Position numbers and translations under genes: made by a program
From: Terriglobus roseus
GTDB lineage: Bacteria; Acidobacteriota; Terriglobia; Terriglobales; Acidobacteriaceae
Assembly (NCBI RefSeq): GCF_900102185.1
Contig: NZ_LT629690.1
Coordinates: 2,914,001 to 2,978,000, forward strand
DNA: 64,000 bases
Reading direction: 5' to 3'
Part shown: one piece after another, positions 8,704 through 16,583 of the stretch
Layout: every line of letters begins with the position of its first letter
How positions within the stretch are numbered: the stretch's first letter is position 1
The notes under the pieces: generated by a model
Databases searched by the model: none
Told to the model about the DNA's origin: nothing
Seen by the model: only the letters and a program-made list of their open reading frames with translations

Positions 8704-10110
8704 CTATTTCCGCAGTGCTTCGAGGATCATGGGGCCGGCTTGCGAGATGCTGCCTGCGCCGAGTGTGAGGATGGCTTCGCCCTTGGCAGCGGATTCTGCT
8801 ACGCGTTGCGCGCCAGCTTCAAGGCTGGGTGCGTAGTTGGCGTCGATGCCTGCGTTGCGCATCGCGCGAACGAGTGCGCCGGAGGAGATGCCTTCGATGG
8901 GCTGCTCGCTGGCGGCGTAGATGTCCACGACTTCGACACGGTCTGCGTTTGCGAATGCGAGGACGAAGTCTTCAAAGAGATCGCGGGTACGCGTGTAACG
9001 ATGCGGCTGGAAGAGAACGTGGACGCGGCGGTAGCCCACATCGCGCGCGGCCTGCAACGTGGCGCGGATCTCTGTGGGGTGATGGCCGTAGTCGTCGATG
9101 ACCGTGACTCCGCGTGCTTCTCCCTTGGTTTGGAAACGGCGATCGACACCGCGGAAACGCGAGAGGCCTGCGGCAATCTGCTTGGGTGGAACGCCGAGTT
9201 CTACGCCGATGGCAACGGCTGCGGTTGCGTTCAGGACGTTGTGTTTGCCGGGTACGTGCAGCTTGAATGGGCCGAGCACGATGCCGCGTGCATTCACTTC
9301 AAAGGTGGAATAGCTTTCCGCTTCCGCAGGCAACATGACGAGTTGGAAATCTGCCTCAGAGCTTTCGCCGTAGGTCATCACGCGCTTGGTGACGCGTGGA
9401 AGGATGGAGCGCAGCAATGGATCGTCAATGCAGGCGGTGGTGGCTCCGTAAAACGGCACCTTGTTCATGAAGTCGACGAAGCACTGCTCCACGTCTTCCA
9501 TGTCGCGATAGTTTTCCATGTGTTCGCGATCAAGGTTGGTGACGACGGCAAGAATGGGCGAGAGTTTGAGGAAGCTGCGGTCGCTTTCGTCGGCTTCTGC
9601 AACGAGATATTGCGACTGGCCGGGACGCGCGTTGGAACCGAACATGTCTACGCGACCACCTACGACTACGGTGGGGTCAAGGCCGCCTGTTTCCAACACC
9701 GCCGCGATCATGCTGGTGGTGGTGGTTTTGCCGTGCATGCCCGCGATGGCAACGCCGTACTTCAGACGCATGAGTTCCGCGAGCATTTCTGCGCGAGGGA
9801 TGACGGGGATGTGGCGGGCCTGGGCTTCGAGAACTTCAGGGTTGTCCTTGGCGACTGCGGAGCTGATGACGACGACGTCTGCTGGGCGCACCTGTTCCGC
9901 TGCGTGGCCAACAAAGATGGCCGCTCCGAGCTTTTTGAGCCGATCTGTGGTGGGCGAGGTACGGAGGTCGGATCCGCTGACAGGGAATCCCATGGAAAGC
10001 AGGATCTCGGCGATGCCGCTCATGCCGATGCCGCCAATCCCGATAAAGTGTACTCGCTGCGCCGCTGCGAACAAGGCGAACTGTTCTCCCGTTTCTGAAT
10101 CAGAAATCAA
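8704..10110 (-). CDS. murC: UDP-N-acetylmuramate--L-alanine ligase MurC
   Basis: A 468-residue cytoplasmic Mur ligase that adds L-alanine to UDP-MurNAc with ATP, the first peptide step of peptidoglycan synthesis. Seen: the MurC N-terminal nucleotide-binding loop HFIGIGGIGMSGIAE, the ATP loop GMHGKTTTTSM, EADESD, NLDREHMENY and the C-terminal DDYGHHPTEI. The likely start is TTG 10110; no ATG precedes the first domain and no clear ribosome site is visible. In the usual dcw order murC follows murG directly; here two YXWV genes on the opposite strand separate them, so murC probably has its own promoter in the divergent 10111-10276 gap. Confidence 0.95.
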   Translation of the reverse strand: MISDSETGEQFALFAAAQRVHFIGIGGIGMSGIAEILLSMGFPVSGSDLRTSPTTDRLKKLGAAIFVGHAAEQVRPADVVVISSAVAKDNPEVLEAQARHIPVIPRAEMLAELMRLKYGVAIAGMHGKTTTTSMIAAVLETGGLDPTVVVGGRVDMFGSNARPGQSQYLVAEADESDRSFLKLSPILAVVTNLDREHMENYRDMEDVEQCFVDFMNKVPFYGATTACIDDPLLRSILPRVTKRVMTYGESSEADFQLVMLPAEAESYSTFEVNARGIVLGPFKLHVPGKHNVLNATAAVAIGVELGVPPKQIAAGLSRFRGVDRRFQTKGEARGVTVIDDYGHHPTEIRATLQAARDVGYRRVHVLFQPHRYTRTRDLFEDFVLAFANADRVEVVDIYAASEQPIEGISSGALVRAMRNAGIDANYAPSLEAGAQRVAESAAKGEAILTLGAGSISQAGPMILEALRK

Positions 10111-10276
10111 TGTAGCAGTGTGAACGCCGCCCTGCGGAGCATTTCCACGCGAAACGTTTATTTTCAGGGCGATGCGGTGCCGGGATGCGCAACTTTTGTC
10201 GCAAAACTGCGTTTGAGTGAATGTAAGCCAGCCTCACCCGCGAAGCGCGGGGCGGCATGGCGGAAGGAGCAGCACC
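10111..10276. other. Divergent intergenic region, murC / first YXWV gene
   Basis: This 166-base gap must hold promoters for both murC and the first YXWV gene. It contains short dyads (TTTTG-tcg-CAAAA near 10194-10207 and CCGCG-aag-CGCGG near 10238) that could fold in the leader of the YXWV transcript. No convincing -35/-10 pair was identified by eye. Confidence 0.4.
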
Positions 10277-11428
10277 ATGTACGTTCCCACCTCAGTTCGG
10301 ACCTCCGTGACAACTCTTGCCATCGCCGCAGCCAGCCTGATGGCAGCGCCCATGCTGCACGCGCAGTGGGGCATTGCAGTGAATGTTGGCGTGGCACGGA
10401 CAGCACCTCCTCCGTTGCCGGTGATGGAACAGCCAATGGCTCCTGGCGACGGCTATATCTGGACGCCCGGCTACTGGGCATGGGATGACCAGGTGCAGGA
10501 CTACTACTGGGTGGATGGCGAATGGGTGATGGCGCCAGAAACCGGCCTGCTATGGACGCCCGGATATTGGGCTTACGGCAATGGCGGCTACATGTGGAAC
10601 GCCGGATATTGGGGCCCGGAGGTGGGCTTTTATGGCGGCGTGAACTATGGCTTTGGCTATTTCGGCACCGGCTATGAGGGCGGCTACTGGAACGGCAACC
10701 GCTTCTTCTACAACACGGCCGTAAACCGCGTGGATATGCGGTTTGTTCACAACACGTTTGTGCGTCCTGTGGGCGGTGACTGGAACCGTGGCGGTGCTCG
10801 CGTGTCTTTCAACGGTGGCCCCGGCGGACTGCGTATGCAACCTAACCGCGATGAGCAACGGGCAATACAGGATCGTCGCTTTGGACCGACCATGACGCAG
10901 CGCGCCCGTGGATTTGATCGCGGAGCGGCTTCTGGTCCGTCAAATAACGGTTTCCGTGGACAGAATCCACAGGACTTCCATGGAAACGATGGGCGTGGCA
11001 ATGATGGACGCGGAAACGATAGCCGTGGAAACGGGTTTGTTGGCAACGGGCAGCAGCCTGTGCCCAATGGAGGCAACAATGGCATGCGCTGGTCCGGTGG
11101 TAACGACAACCAGAATCGGCCTCCGCAGGTGAACACGCCGAATCCTCCCCAGCATGCGTTTCCCCAGGGGCAGGTGAATGCGCCGAATCCTCCTCGCCGG
11201 GATTTCCCGACGGATGGTGGACGAGGAAACAACGTTCAACAGAACACCCCTGCGCCTCGGAACTTCGATCGTCCGGTCCAGAACACGCAGCCGAACGATT
11301 TCCGCGGCGGTGGTGCACAGGCTCCGCAGGGCGGTAATCGGTTTGGTGGTGGGGATCGCCCGAACTTCAGCGCTCCTCAGGGCAATCACAATGCGCCTTC
11401 CGGAATGCGCGGATTTGGCAGATTCTAA
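10277..11428 (+). CDS. Secreted YXWV-repeat protein, copy 1
   Basis: A 383-residue exported protein: signal peptide (to about residue 32, ending LHAQ), a Trp/Tyr/Gly-rich block at residues 50-165 with repeated units such as GYIWTPGYWAWD, YYWVDGEWV and LWTPGYWAYG, and a long low-complexity tail rich in Asn, Gly, Arg, Pro and Gln. The block matches the YXWV repeat of unknown function found in proteobacterial and acidobacterial secreted proteins. ATG 10277 has AAGGAG seven bases upstream; an earlier in-frame start would spoil the signal peptide. It is followed by a strong terminator and by a paralogue. A cell-surface or periplasmic structural role is inference only. Confidence 0.85.
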   Translation: MYVPTSVRTSVTTLAIAAASLMAAPMLHAQWGIAVNVGVARTAPPPLPVMEQPMAPGDGYIWTPGYWAWDDQVQDYYWVDGEWVMAPETGLLWTPGYWAYGNGGYMWNAGYWGPEVGFYGGVNYGFGYFGTGYEGGYWNGNRFFYNTAVNRVDMRFVHNTFVRPVGGDWNRGGARVSFNGGPGGLRMQPNRDEQRAIQDRRFGPTMTQRARGFDRGAASGPSNNGFRGQNPQDFHGNDGRGNDGRGNDSRGNGFVGNGQQPVPNGGNNGMRWSGGNDNQNRPPQVNTPNPPQHAFPQGQVNAPNPPRRDFPTDGGRGNNVQQNTPAPRNFDRPVQNTQPNDFRGGGAQAPQGGNRFGGGDRPNFSAPQGNHNAPSGMRGFGRF

Positions 11429-11445
11429 GATGTTTGTGCCTGAAG

Positions 11446-11480
11446 CTGGCAGCCCACGCCGGGCTGCCAGTTTTGTTTTT
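11446..11480 (+). terminator. Rho-independent terminator after YXWV copy 1
   Basis: A perfect 10-bp stem, CTGGCAGCCC / GGGCTGCCAG, with a five-base loop, is followed by TTTTGTTTTT. It lies 17 bases after the stop codon and separates the two YXWV genes into different transcripts. Confidence 0.9.
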
Positions 11481-11553
11481 GGGCGCCTTGCTATCGCGCA
11501 TTCTTTCGACCGCAACCTGAACTGAATTTCTGTGTTCTAACAAGTGACGTTAA

Positions 11554-11572
11554 TTCCGGGTTTTTCCCGGAA
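11554..11572 (+). promoter_or_regulatory. Stem-loop in the leader of YXWV copy 2
   Basis: Arms TTCCGGG and CCCGGAA form a perfect 7-bp stem around TTTTT, 62 bases before the start codon at 11634. A ten-base palindrome TTCGATCGAA follows at 11585-11594. The position suggests a structured 5' leader or an operator; function is unknown. Confidence 0.4.
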
Positions 11573-11633
11573 GACAGACCGGGCTTCGATCGAACCCCGC
11601 CGCAAGGGGACGGACAGGCGAAGGAGATCCGGC

Positions 11634-12644
11634 ATGGTGATGGAAATGACGAAGTTTGGAAAAATTGGAGCGATTGCTGCCCTGTCTGTTGCACCCGTGG
11701 TCGCGTTGATGATGCCCAACAACGCAGAGGCACAGGTGGCGGTTGCGGCCAGCTTTGGTGCTCCCCCGGCGATTCCCGAATATGACCAGCCGCCAGCCCC
11801 TGGCGACGGCTATATCTGGACCCCTGGCTACTGGGCCTGGGATGGCGGTGCGAATGACTACTACTGGGTTGCCGGTACATGGGTCATGCCTCCATACACT
11901 GGCGCCCTGTGGACGCCCGGTTGGTGGGGTCCTGGCTACGGCGGCGGATGGCTGTGGAATGCCGGCTATTGGGGTCCGACCATTGGCTACTACGGTGGTG
12001 TGAACTACGGCTGGGGCTACTTCGGCGTTGGCTTCTACGGTGGCTACTGGAACGGTGGACGCTTCTGGTACAACCGCACCTACTGCCGCTTTGGACCGGG
12101 CTTTGGTGGACGTTGGTACAACGGCAGCTACGGCGGCTTCCATGGCAATATCCGCGGCGGTGGACCGGCGTTCAACTCGCATCCTCCGGCTAACTTCCGC
12201 AGTGCAAGCTTTAATGGCGGACGCGGCGGCTTCAACGGATCGAACGGATTCCGTAGCGGCACAAACGGTGGCAACTTCAACCGTGGCGGACAGCCTGGCG
12301 GATCGTTTAACCGTGGCAATGGCTTTGCCGGTCAACCCGGCGGCAATTTCAACCGCGGTGGCCAGAACTTTGGCGGACAAACCCGCAGCTTCTCGCAGCC
12401 GGGTGGCAACTTTAACGGCGGCGCACGGAGTTTCTCACAACCGGGCGGTAACTTCGGCGGTGGAGCACACAGCTTCTCGGCACCTTCGGGTGGCGGCAAC
12501 TTCGGTGGCGGCGGTCGTAGCTTCTCTGCTCCGTCTGGCGGAGGCTTCCACGGTGGTGGTGGCTTCAGCGGTGGCGGTGGTGGTGGTGGATTCCACGGCG
12601 GCGGGGGCGGAGGTTCCCGTGGCGGTGGCGGCGGTCACCGGTAA
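11634..12644 (+). CDS. Secreted YXWV-repeat protein with glycine-rich tail, copy 2
   Basis: A 336-residue exported protein paralogous to its upstream neighbour. A signal peptide (cleavage probably after NNAEA) is followed by the same aromatic block (GDGYIWTPGYWAWD, YYWVAGTWVMPP, LWNAGYWGP, YYGGVNYGWGYFG) up to about residue 150. The tail differs: it is built of Gly/Asn/Phe/Ser repeats, with four units of the form SFSQPGGNF or SFSAPSGGG, and ends in glycine runs. Such a tail should be disordered, adhesive or self-associating. ATG 11634 has AAGGAG seven bases before it. A 23-base stretch encoding the block (11799-11821) is identical to 10442-10464, pointing to duplication or gene conversion. 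Confidence 0.85.
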   Translation: MVMEMTKFGKIGAIAALSVAPVVALMMPNNAEAQVAVAASFGAPPAIPEYDQPPAPGDGYIWTPGYWAWDGGANDYYWVAGTWVMPPYTGALWTPGWWGPGYGGGWLWNAGYWGPTIGYYGGVNYGWGYFGVGFYGGYWNGGRFWYNRTYCRFGPGFGGRWYNGSYGGFHGNIRGGGPAFNSHPPANFRSASFNGGRGGFNGSNGFRSGTNGGNFNRGGQPGGSFNRGNGFAGQPGGNFNRGGQNFGGQTRSFSQPGGNFNGGARSFSQPGGNFGGGAHSFSAPSGGGNFGGGGRSFSAPSGGGFHGGGGFSGGGGGGGFHGGGGGGSRGGGGGHR

Positions 12645-12673
12645 GAATCAACTTCCCTCCCCCAGAGGGATCA

Positions 12674-12705
12674 AGGCCCGGCTCAATGCCGGGCCTTTCT
12701 TCTTT
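12674..12705 (+). terminator. Rho-independent terminator after YXWV copy 2
   Basis: AGGCCCGGC and GCCGGGCCT form a 9-bp stem with a five-base loop, followed by TTCTTCTTT. It lies between the YXWV gene and the convergent murG gene, whose stop codon begins at 12715. Confidence 0.88.
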
Positions 12706-12714
12706 GCTGTTTAG

Positions 12715-13797
12715 TTAACGCGCGAGAGAGGCGATGCGGTTGCCAATGTTCTGCAGGGCATTCGGTCTGGCTGCCGATCTGGCTGCTGCGGACATCTGCT
12801 GCAGATGTTGTGGTGCCGTGAGCAGAGTGGTGAGACGCGTGCTCAGTGTGTCCGGCGTTAATTCTGCCTGCGGCAGCATCTCTGCTGCGCCGACGCGCAC
12901 CATGGCGAGCGCGTTCTTTGTCTGATGATCATCTGCTGCCTGAGGGAATGGGACGAGTAACGCAGGACGGCCTGCCGCGGCGAGTTCTGCGACGGTGCTG
13001 CCGGACCGTGCGAGTACCAGCGTGGCCTGTTCTAGCTGCTGCGGCATGTCCTTTAGGAATGACAGTACGGTTACTCGCTCCGTGGAGATACCGGCGTTGC
13101 GATAAGCCGTTTCTGTTGCGGCGAATGCACGCTCGCCTGTCTGGTGGACGATGGTGAGATTGGGAATCGTTGCGAGCAGATCAGCCGCGATCAGAGGCAA
13201 TGTTTCATTGAAAACCTTCGCGCCGTTGCTACCTGCGGTGATGAGTAGACGCGGTGGCTGAGTAATCAATGGGCCAATGCGAAAGATTTCTGTACGAACA
13301 GGGACGCCGGTGACTTCGGCGTTGCGGAAGTAAGTTTTGGTTTCTTCAAATGCAACGGCTGCGGCGCTGACTCGTTTTCCAAGGACTCGATTCACCATGC
13401 CGGGTACGGCGTTGGGCTCGTACGCGAGTGTCGGAATGCGCAAGAGTGTGGCCGCGATCATCGCGGGGCCGCTGGCGTAGCCACCAACTCCAACCACAAC
13501 TTGCGGATGAAAGCTGCGGAGCAGACGCATGCAATGAAGAATGCCTAGCGGGAGATCAGCAAGTGTTTTCACGCGCGTCCATAACGAGACGTTTGCGAGT
13601 TGGCCCACCTGCATCAGCTCCAGCGGAAAACCTGCTTCTGGAACGAGATTTGTTTCGATGCCGCGTGGTGTTCCAAGGAGACGGACCTCTGCGGCGTGAT
13701 GATCACGCAGTTCGCGAGCGATGGCAAGCGCGGGAATGACATGACCGCCGGTGCCGCCGCCTGCGATGAGAACACGCAGGTTGTTATTCAAAGCCAC
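12715..13797 (-). CDS. murG: UDP-GlcNAc lipid I transferase MurG
   Basis: A 360-residue peripheral membrane GT-B glycosyltransferase that adds GlcNAc to lipid I to make lipid II at the inner face of the inner membrane. Seen: the N-terminal loop AGGGTGGHVIPALAIA, GVGGYASGPAM, YEPNAVPGMVN (HEQNAxPG in many homologues), the C-domain loop AGSNGAKVFN, HQTGE and ARSGSTVAELAAAGRPALLVP for donor binding. The start is GTG 13797, one base after the ftsW stop codon, which indicates coupling; an upstream in-frame start lies inside ftsW. It is the last gene of the continuous dcw operon. Confidence 0.95.
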   Translation of the reverse strand: MALNNNLRVLIAGGGTGGHVIPALAIARELRDHHAAEVRLLGTPRGIETNLVPEAGFPLELMQVGQLANVSLWTRVKTLADLPLGILHCMRLLRSFHPQVVVGVGGYASGPAMIAATLLRIPTLAYEPNAVPGMVNRVLGKRVSAAAVAFEETKTYFRNAEVTGVPVRTEIFRIGPLITQPPRLLITAGSNGAKVFNETLPLIAADLLATIPNLTIVHQTGERAFAATETAYRNAGISTERVTVLSFLKDMPQQLEQATLVLARSGSTVAELAAAGRPALLVPFPQAADDHQTKNALAMVRVGAAEMLPQAELTPDTLSTRLTTLLTAPQHLQQMSAAARSAARPNALQNIGNRIASLAR

Positions 13798-13798
13798 G

Positions 13799-14890
13799 TC
13801 AGTCAATCTCGCGTGTGATGTTGAGCAACACGCCCATGCTGGCCAGCGTGATGAAGACGCTGGTTCCACCGCTGGAGATGAACGGCAGCGGGATGCCTTT
13901 GGTGGGCAGCAACGCGATGACCACGCTCATGTTGAAGAAGGCCTGGATGAGAATGGCCGACGTCATACCGAACGCGAGGAAGCGTGCGAAGGGATCGGTG
14001 GAGAGGTACGCTGCACGTAGGCCGCGATAGCCAAGGAATGCGAATGCTGCCAGCACACACAATGCGCCGATAAGGCCTAGCTCTTCGCAGACCGTTGCGT
14101 AGATGAAGTCAGTCTGTGGCTCGGGGAGATAGAAGAGCTTCTGCATGCCCTCCGTGAGTCCCTTACCGAAGAAGCCGCCAGAGCCAACTGCGATGAGTGA
14201 CTGCAGGATGTGGAAGCCTGCGCCGCGCGGGTCAGCCTCGGGATTCATGAAAGCGAGCATGCGGGCGCGGCGGAAGGCCACGTGAAAGAGCATGTAATAC
14301 AGGGGCGGCATGGCGACGAGAGCAGCAATGCCGATCCAACGAAGACGGATGCCAGCGAGCGCGAGCATCAATCCTGTCACGCCTGCGCATACCAATGCGG
14401 TGCCAAGGTCAGGCTCTTTGACGATGAGCAGGATGAAGAGGACCGGCACGGCAGCAGCGCGAATGAGCGTGCCCTTGATGTCGTCCATCTGATGGATGCG
14501 GCTTTGCAGGAAGTACGCGAGGAAGAGGACGATGAGCGGTTTGGCTAATTCCGAGGGCTGCAGCGTGAGGCCACCCACGCGAATCCAGCGGTGTGCGCCA
14601 TTCATACCACCCATGAAGAAGACACCAAGCAGCAACAACGCTGTAATTGCAATGGCCGGGAAGACAACTTTGGGGTTGTTGTATTTGCGGTAGTCCACGC
14701 GCATGAGGACGAAGAGCGCAATGATGCCGAGGACAGCAAATATCAGCTGACTAATAACAAAGTGATACGGCGAACCGAACTGTGCCTTGGCCAGGATGGC
14801 CGAGGTAGAAAAGATCATCACGAGGCCGAAGAGCACCAGTGCCAGCACTGTGCCAAACAACCATTTGTCCGCGCCGACACGCTTCGCCAT
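13799..14890 (-). CDS. ftsW: Septal peptidoglycan glycosyltransferase FtsW
   Basis: A 363-residue SEDS-family polytopic membrane protein that polymerises lipid II at the division site with its partner FtsI. About ten helices are predicted. Conserved signatures are LQPSELAKP, GAGFHILQSLIAVGSGGFFGKG, DFIYATVCEELG and the C-terminal LPFISSGGTS. The ATG at 14890 matches the family start (MAKRVGADKWLFG); an in-frame TTG lies at 14929. It follows murD and is almost contiguous with murG. Confidence 0.95.
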   Translation of the reverse strand: MAKRVGADKWLFGTVLALVLFGLVMIFSTSAILAKAQFGSPYHFVISQLIFAVLGIIALFVLMRVDYRKYNNPKVVFPAIAITALLLLGVFFMGGMNGAHRWIRVGGLTLQPSELAKPLIVLFLAYFLQSRIHQMDDIKGTLIRAAAVPVLFILLIVKEPDLGTALVCAGVTGLMLALAGIRLRWIGIAALVAMPPLYYMLFHVAFRRARMLAFMNPEADPRGAGFHILQSLIAVGSGGFFGKGLTEGMQKLFYLPEPQTDFIYATVCEELGLIGALCVLAAFAFLGYRGLRAAYLSTDPFARFLAFGMTSAILIQAFFNMSVVIALLPTKGIPLPFISSGGTSVFITLASMGVLLNITREID

Positions 14891-14972
14891 ATCTCGAAGC
14901 TTAGTTTCTTTGCGTGAGAATTTCTGCAACGCCGATGAGGCAGAGTATCTAACTTGGTTCGGCTGGTGTAGG

Positions 14973-16331
14973 TTACTCGGGTAAGTTCTGGACTAACTCT
15001 ACGAACACGCGTCCGCGATGTTCGTAACTGGTGAACTGGTCGAAGCTGGCGCACGCTGGGGCGAGGAGCACGGTTTCTCCCGGTTGCGCGGATTCTGACG
15101 CGAGACGTACTGCCTCAGACAGCGTTCCGGCAGGGGTGAGCTTCACCTGATCGCCAATCTGCTTTGCGATGATGTCTGCTGCCATGCCGATGGTGTACAC
15201 GGCCACGGTGCGCTCTTTTAGCAGTGGGAGGAGTTGCGTGTAGTCCGATGCTTTGTCTTTGCCGCCGAGGATGATTCGGATGCCGGAGGGGAAGGACTCA
15301 AGCGCCTTGATGGTGGCGTCGACGTTGGTGGCTTTTGAGTCGTTGTAATACTCCACGCCACGCTTCTTTGCCACGAATTGCAGGCGATGATCGACTGCGG
15401 TGAAGGAGGCGACGGCTTCGCGGATTTCGTCTGTCGCAATGCCCGCGAGTTTTGCCATGGCAATGGCAGCCAGGACGTTCTCGACGTTGTGCGCGCCGCG
15501 TAGAGGTATCTCAGCGAGCGGCATGATGGGTTCTGGTGTGCCGCCCTCTTTTGTAATGAAGTAGATACCGTCATTGTGTGCGAATGCGCCTTGCTTCACG
15601 CGGCGAACGCCACTGAACCAGAAGATCTGTGCCTTCGTTTTCGCGGCAACCATCTGCGTGGGTTTGTCTTCCGCGTTCAGGACCAAGAAGTCTTCCGGCG
15701 TTTGGTTTTCCGTAATGCGTGCTTTTGCTGCGGCGTAATTTTCGAATGATCCGTGACGATCGAGATGGTCCGGCGTGATGTTCAGCACGGCTGCAATATG
15801 CGGTCGGAAGGTCTCGATGGTTTCAAGCTGGAAGCTCGATACTTCGAGAACGCTCCATGTTTTTTCGGTTGAGCCTTCCACCATCTCCACGACGGGCAAA
15901 CCGATGTTGCCGCCAATCTTTGTCTCGTAATTGGCGTGTAGCAAAATGTGTCCGACGAGTGAAGTCGTGGTGGTCTTGCCGTTGGAGCCGGTGATGGCGA
16001 TGATCTTACCTTGCAGCGCGAGGGATGCGAGTTCGACTTCACCAATGATCGGTACACCGAAACGCTGCGACTGTTGGACTTCAGGCGTGGACAGTGGCAC
16101 GCCGGGCGAGAGGACGATGAGGTCCTGGCGGCGGAAGGTGAGCACCCCGTGGCCACCGCTTTCTACCATCACACCTGCGTCAAGTAATGCGGGGATTTCT
16201 TTGGCAAGGGCTTCGCCGGGGCGACTGTCGCTGACAGTGACGCGTGCGCCGAGTTTGCGCAGATACAGCGCGGCGGAGACACCGCTTTTGCCGAGTCCAA
16301 CGACGAGAACGCGTTTGCCTTTGAAATCCAT
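14973..16331 (-). CDS. murD: UDP-MurNAc-L-alanine--D-glutamate ligase MurD
   Basis: A 452-residue cytoplasmic Mur ligase that adds D-glutamate to UDP-MurNAc-L-Ala. Seen: the Rossmann-like N-terminal loop VLVVGLGKSGVSAALYL, the ATP loop AITGSNGKTTTTSL, the central-domain NITPDHLDRH and the C-domain YNDSKATNVDAT and GGKDK. Length is standard. It lies downstream of a 74-residue membrane protein coupled to mraY, an unusual insertion. Confidence 0.96.
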   Translation of the reverse strand: MDFKGKRVLVVGLGKSGVSAALYLRKLGARVTVSDSRPGEALAKEIPALLDAGVMVESGGHGVLTFRRQDLIVLSPGVPLSTPEVQQSQRFGVPIIGEVELASLALQGKIIAITGSNGKTTTTSLVGHILLHANYETKIGGNIGLPVVEMVEGSTEKTWSVLEVSSFQLETIETFRPHIAAVLNITPDHLDRHGSFENYAAAKARITENQTPEDFLVLNAEDKPTQMVAAKTKAQIFWFSGVRRVKQGAFAHNDGIYFITKEGGTPEPIMPLAEIPLRGAHNVENVLAAIAMAKLAGIATDEIREAVASFTAVDHRLQFVAKKRGVEYYNDSKATNVDATIKALESFPSGIRIILGGKDKASDYTQLLPLLKERTVAVYTIGMAADIIAKQIGDQVKLTPAGTLSEAVRLASESAQPGETVLLAPACASFDQFTSYEHRGRVFVELVQNLPE

Positions 16332-16358
16332 GGATTGTTAGCTTACCGCCTTTTCATT

Positions 16359-16583
16359 TCACGCGCCCAACATCCAAAGAAACCGAATTGCAGAGATGGA
16401 AAGAATAGCGGTCAGCCCAAACCAGAAACGAGATCCTCGTACGCCAGCAAAAGCGGAAAGTAAAAGTCCCACTGCAAAGACTGCTACAAACCAAGAATCC
16501 GCTCGCCAATTGAAATGCCACGCGGCGAAACAGAGAATTCCAAGCAATACAGACGCCATGCCACAGGAGTTAGCAGTCTTCAT
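16359..16583 (-). CDS. Small membrane protein coupled to mraY (74 aa)
   Basis: A 74-residue protein with two or three predicted helices (SVLLGILCFAAWHF, WFVAVFAVGLLLSAFAGV, LTAILSISAIRFLWML). Its ATG at 16583 overlaps the mraY stop codon as ATGA, so it is translationally coupled to mraY. It is 27 bases upstream of murD, so it belongs to the dcw transcript. I recognise no family. The coupling and good hydrophobic structure argue that it is real; a modulatory role in lipid-linked precursor synthesis would be speculation. Confidence 0.65.
   Translation of the reverse strand: MKTANSCGMASVLLGILCFAAWHFNWRADSWFVAVFAVGLLLSAFAGVRGSRFWFGLTAILSISAIRFLWMLGA

Noticed and set aside
8740-10098. A 452-codon plus-strand frame opposite murC
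   Set aside because: Composition is unlike a real protein (very high Cys and Gly) and murC on the other strand is unambiguous.
12240-12640. Tandem repeats that could be taken for a CRISPR-like or minisatellite array
   Set aside because: They are in-frame codons for the Gly/Ser/Phe/Asn repeats of the second YXWV protein, with unequal spacing and no unique spacers.
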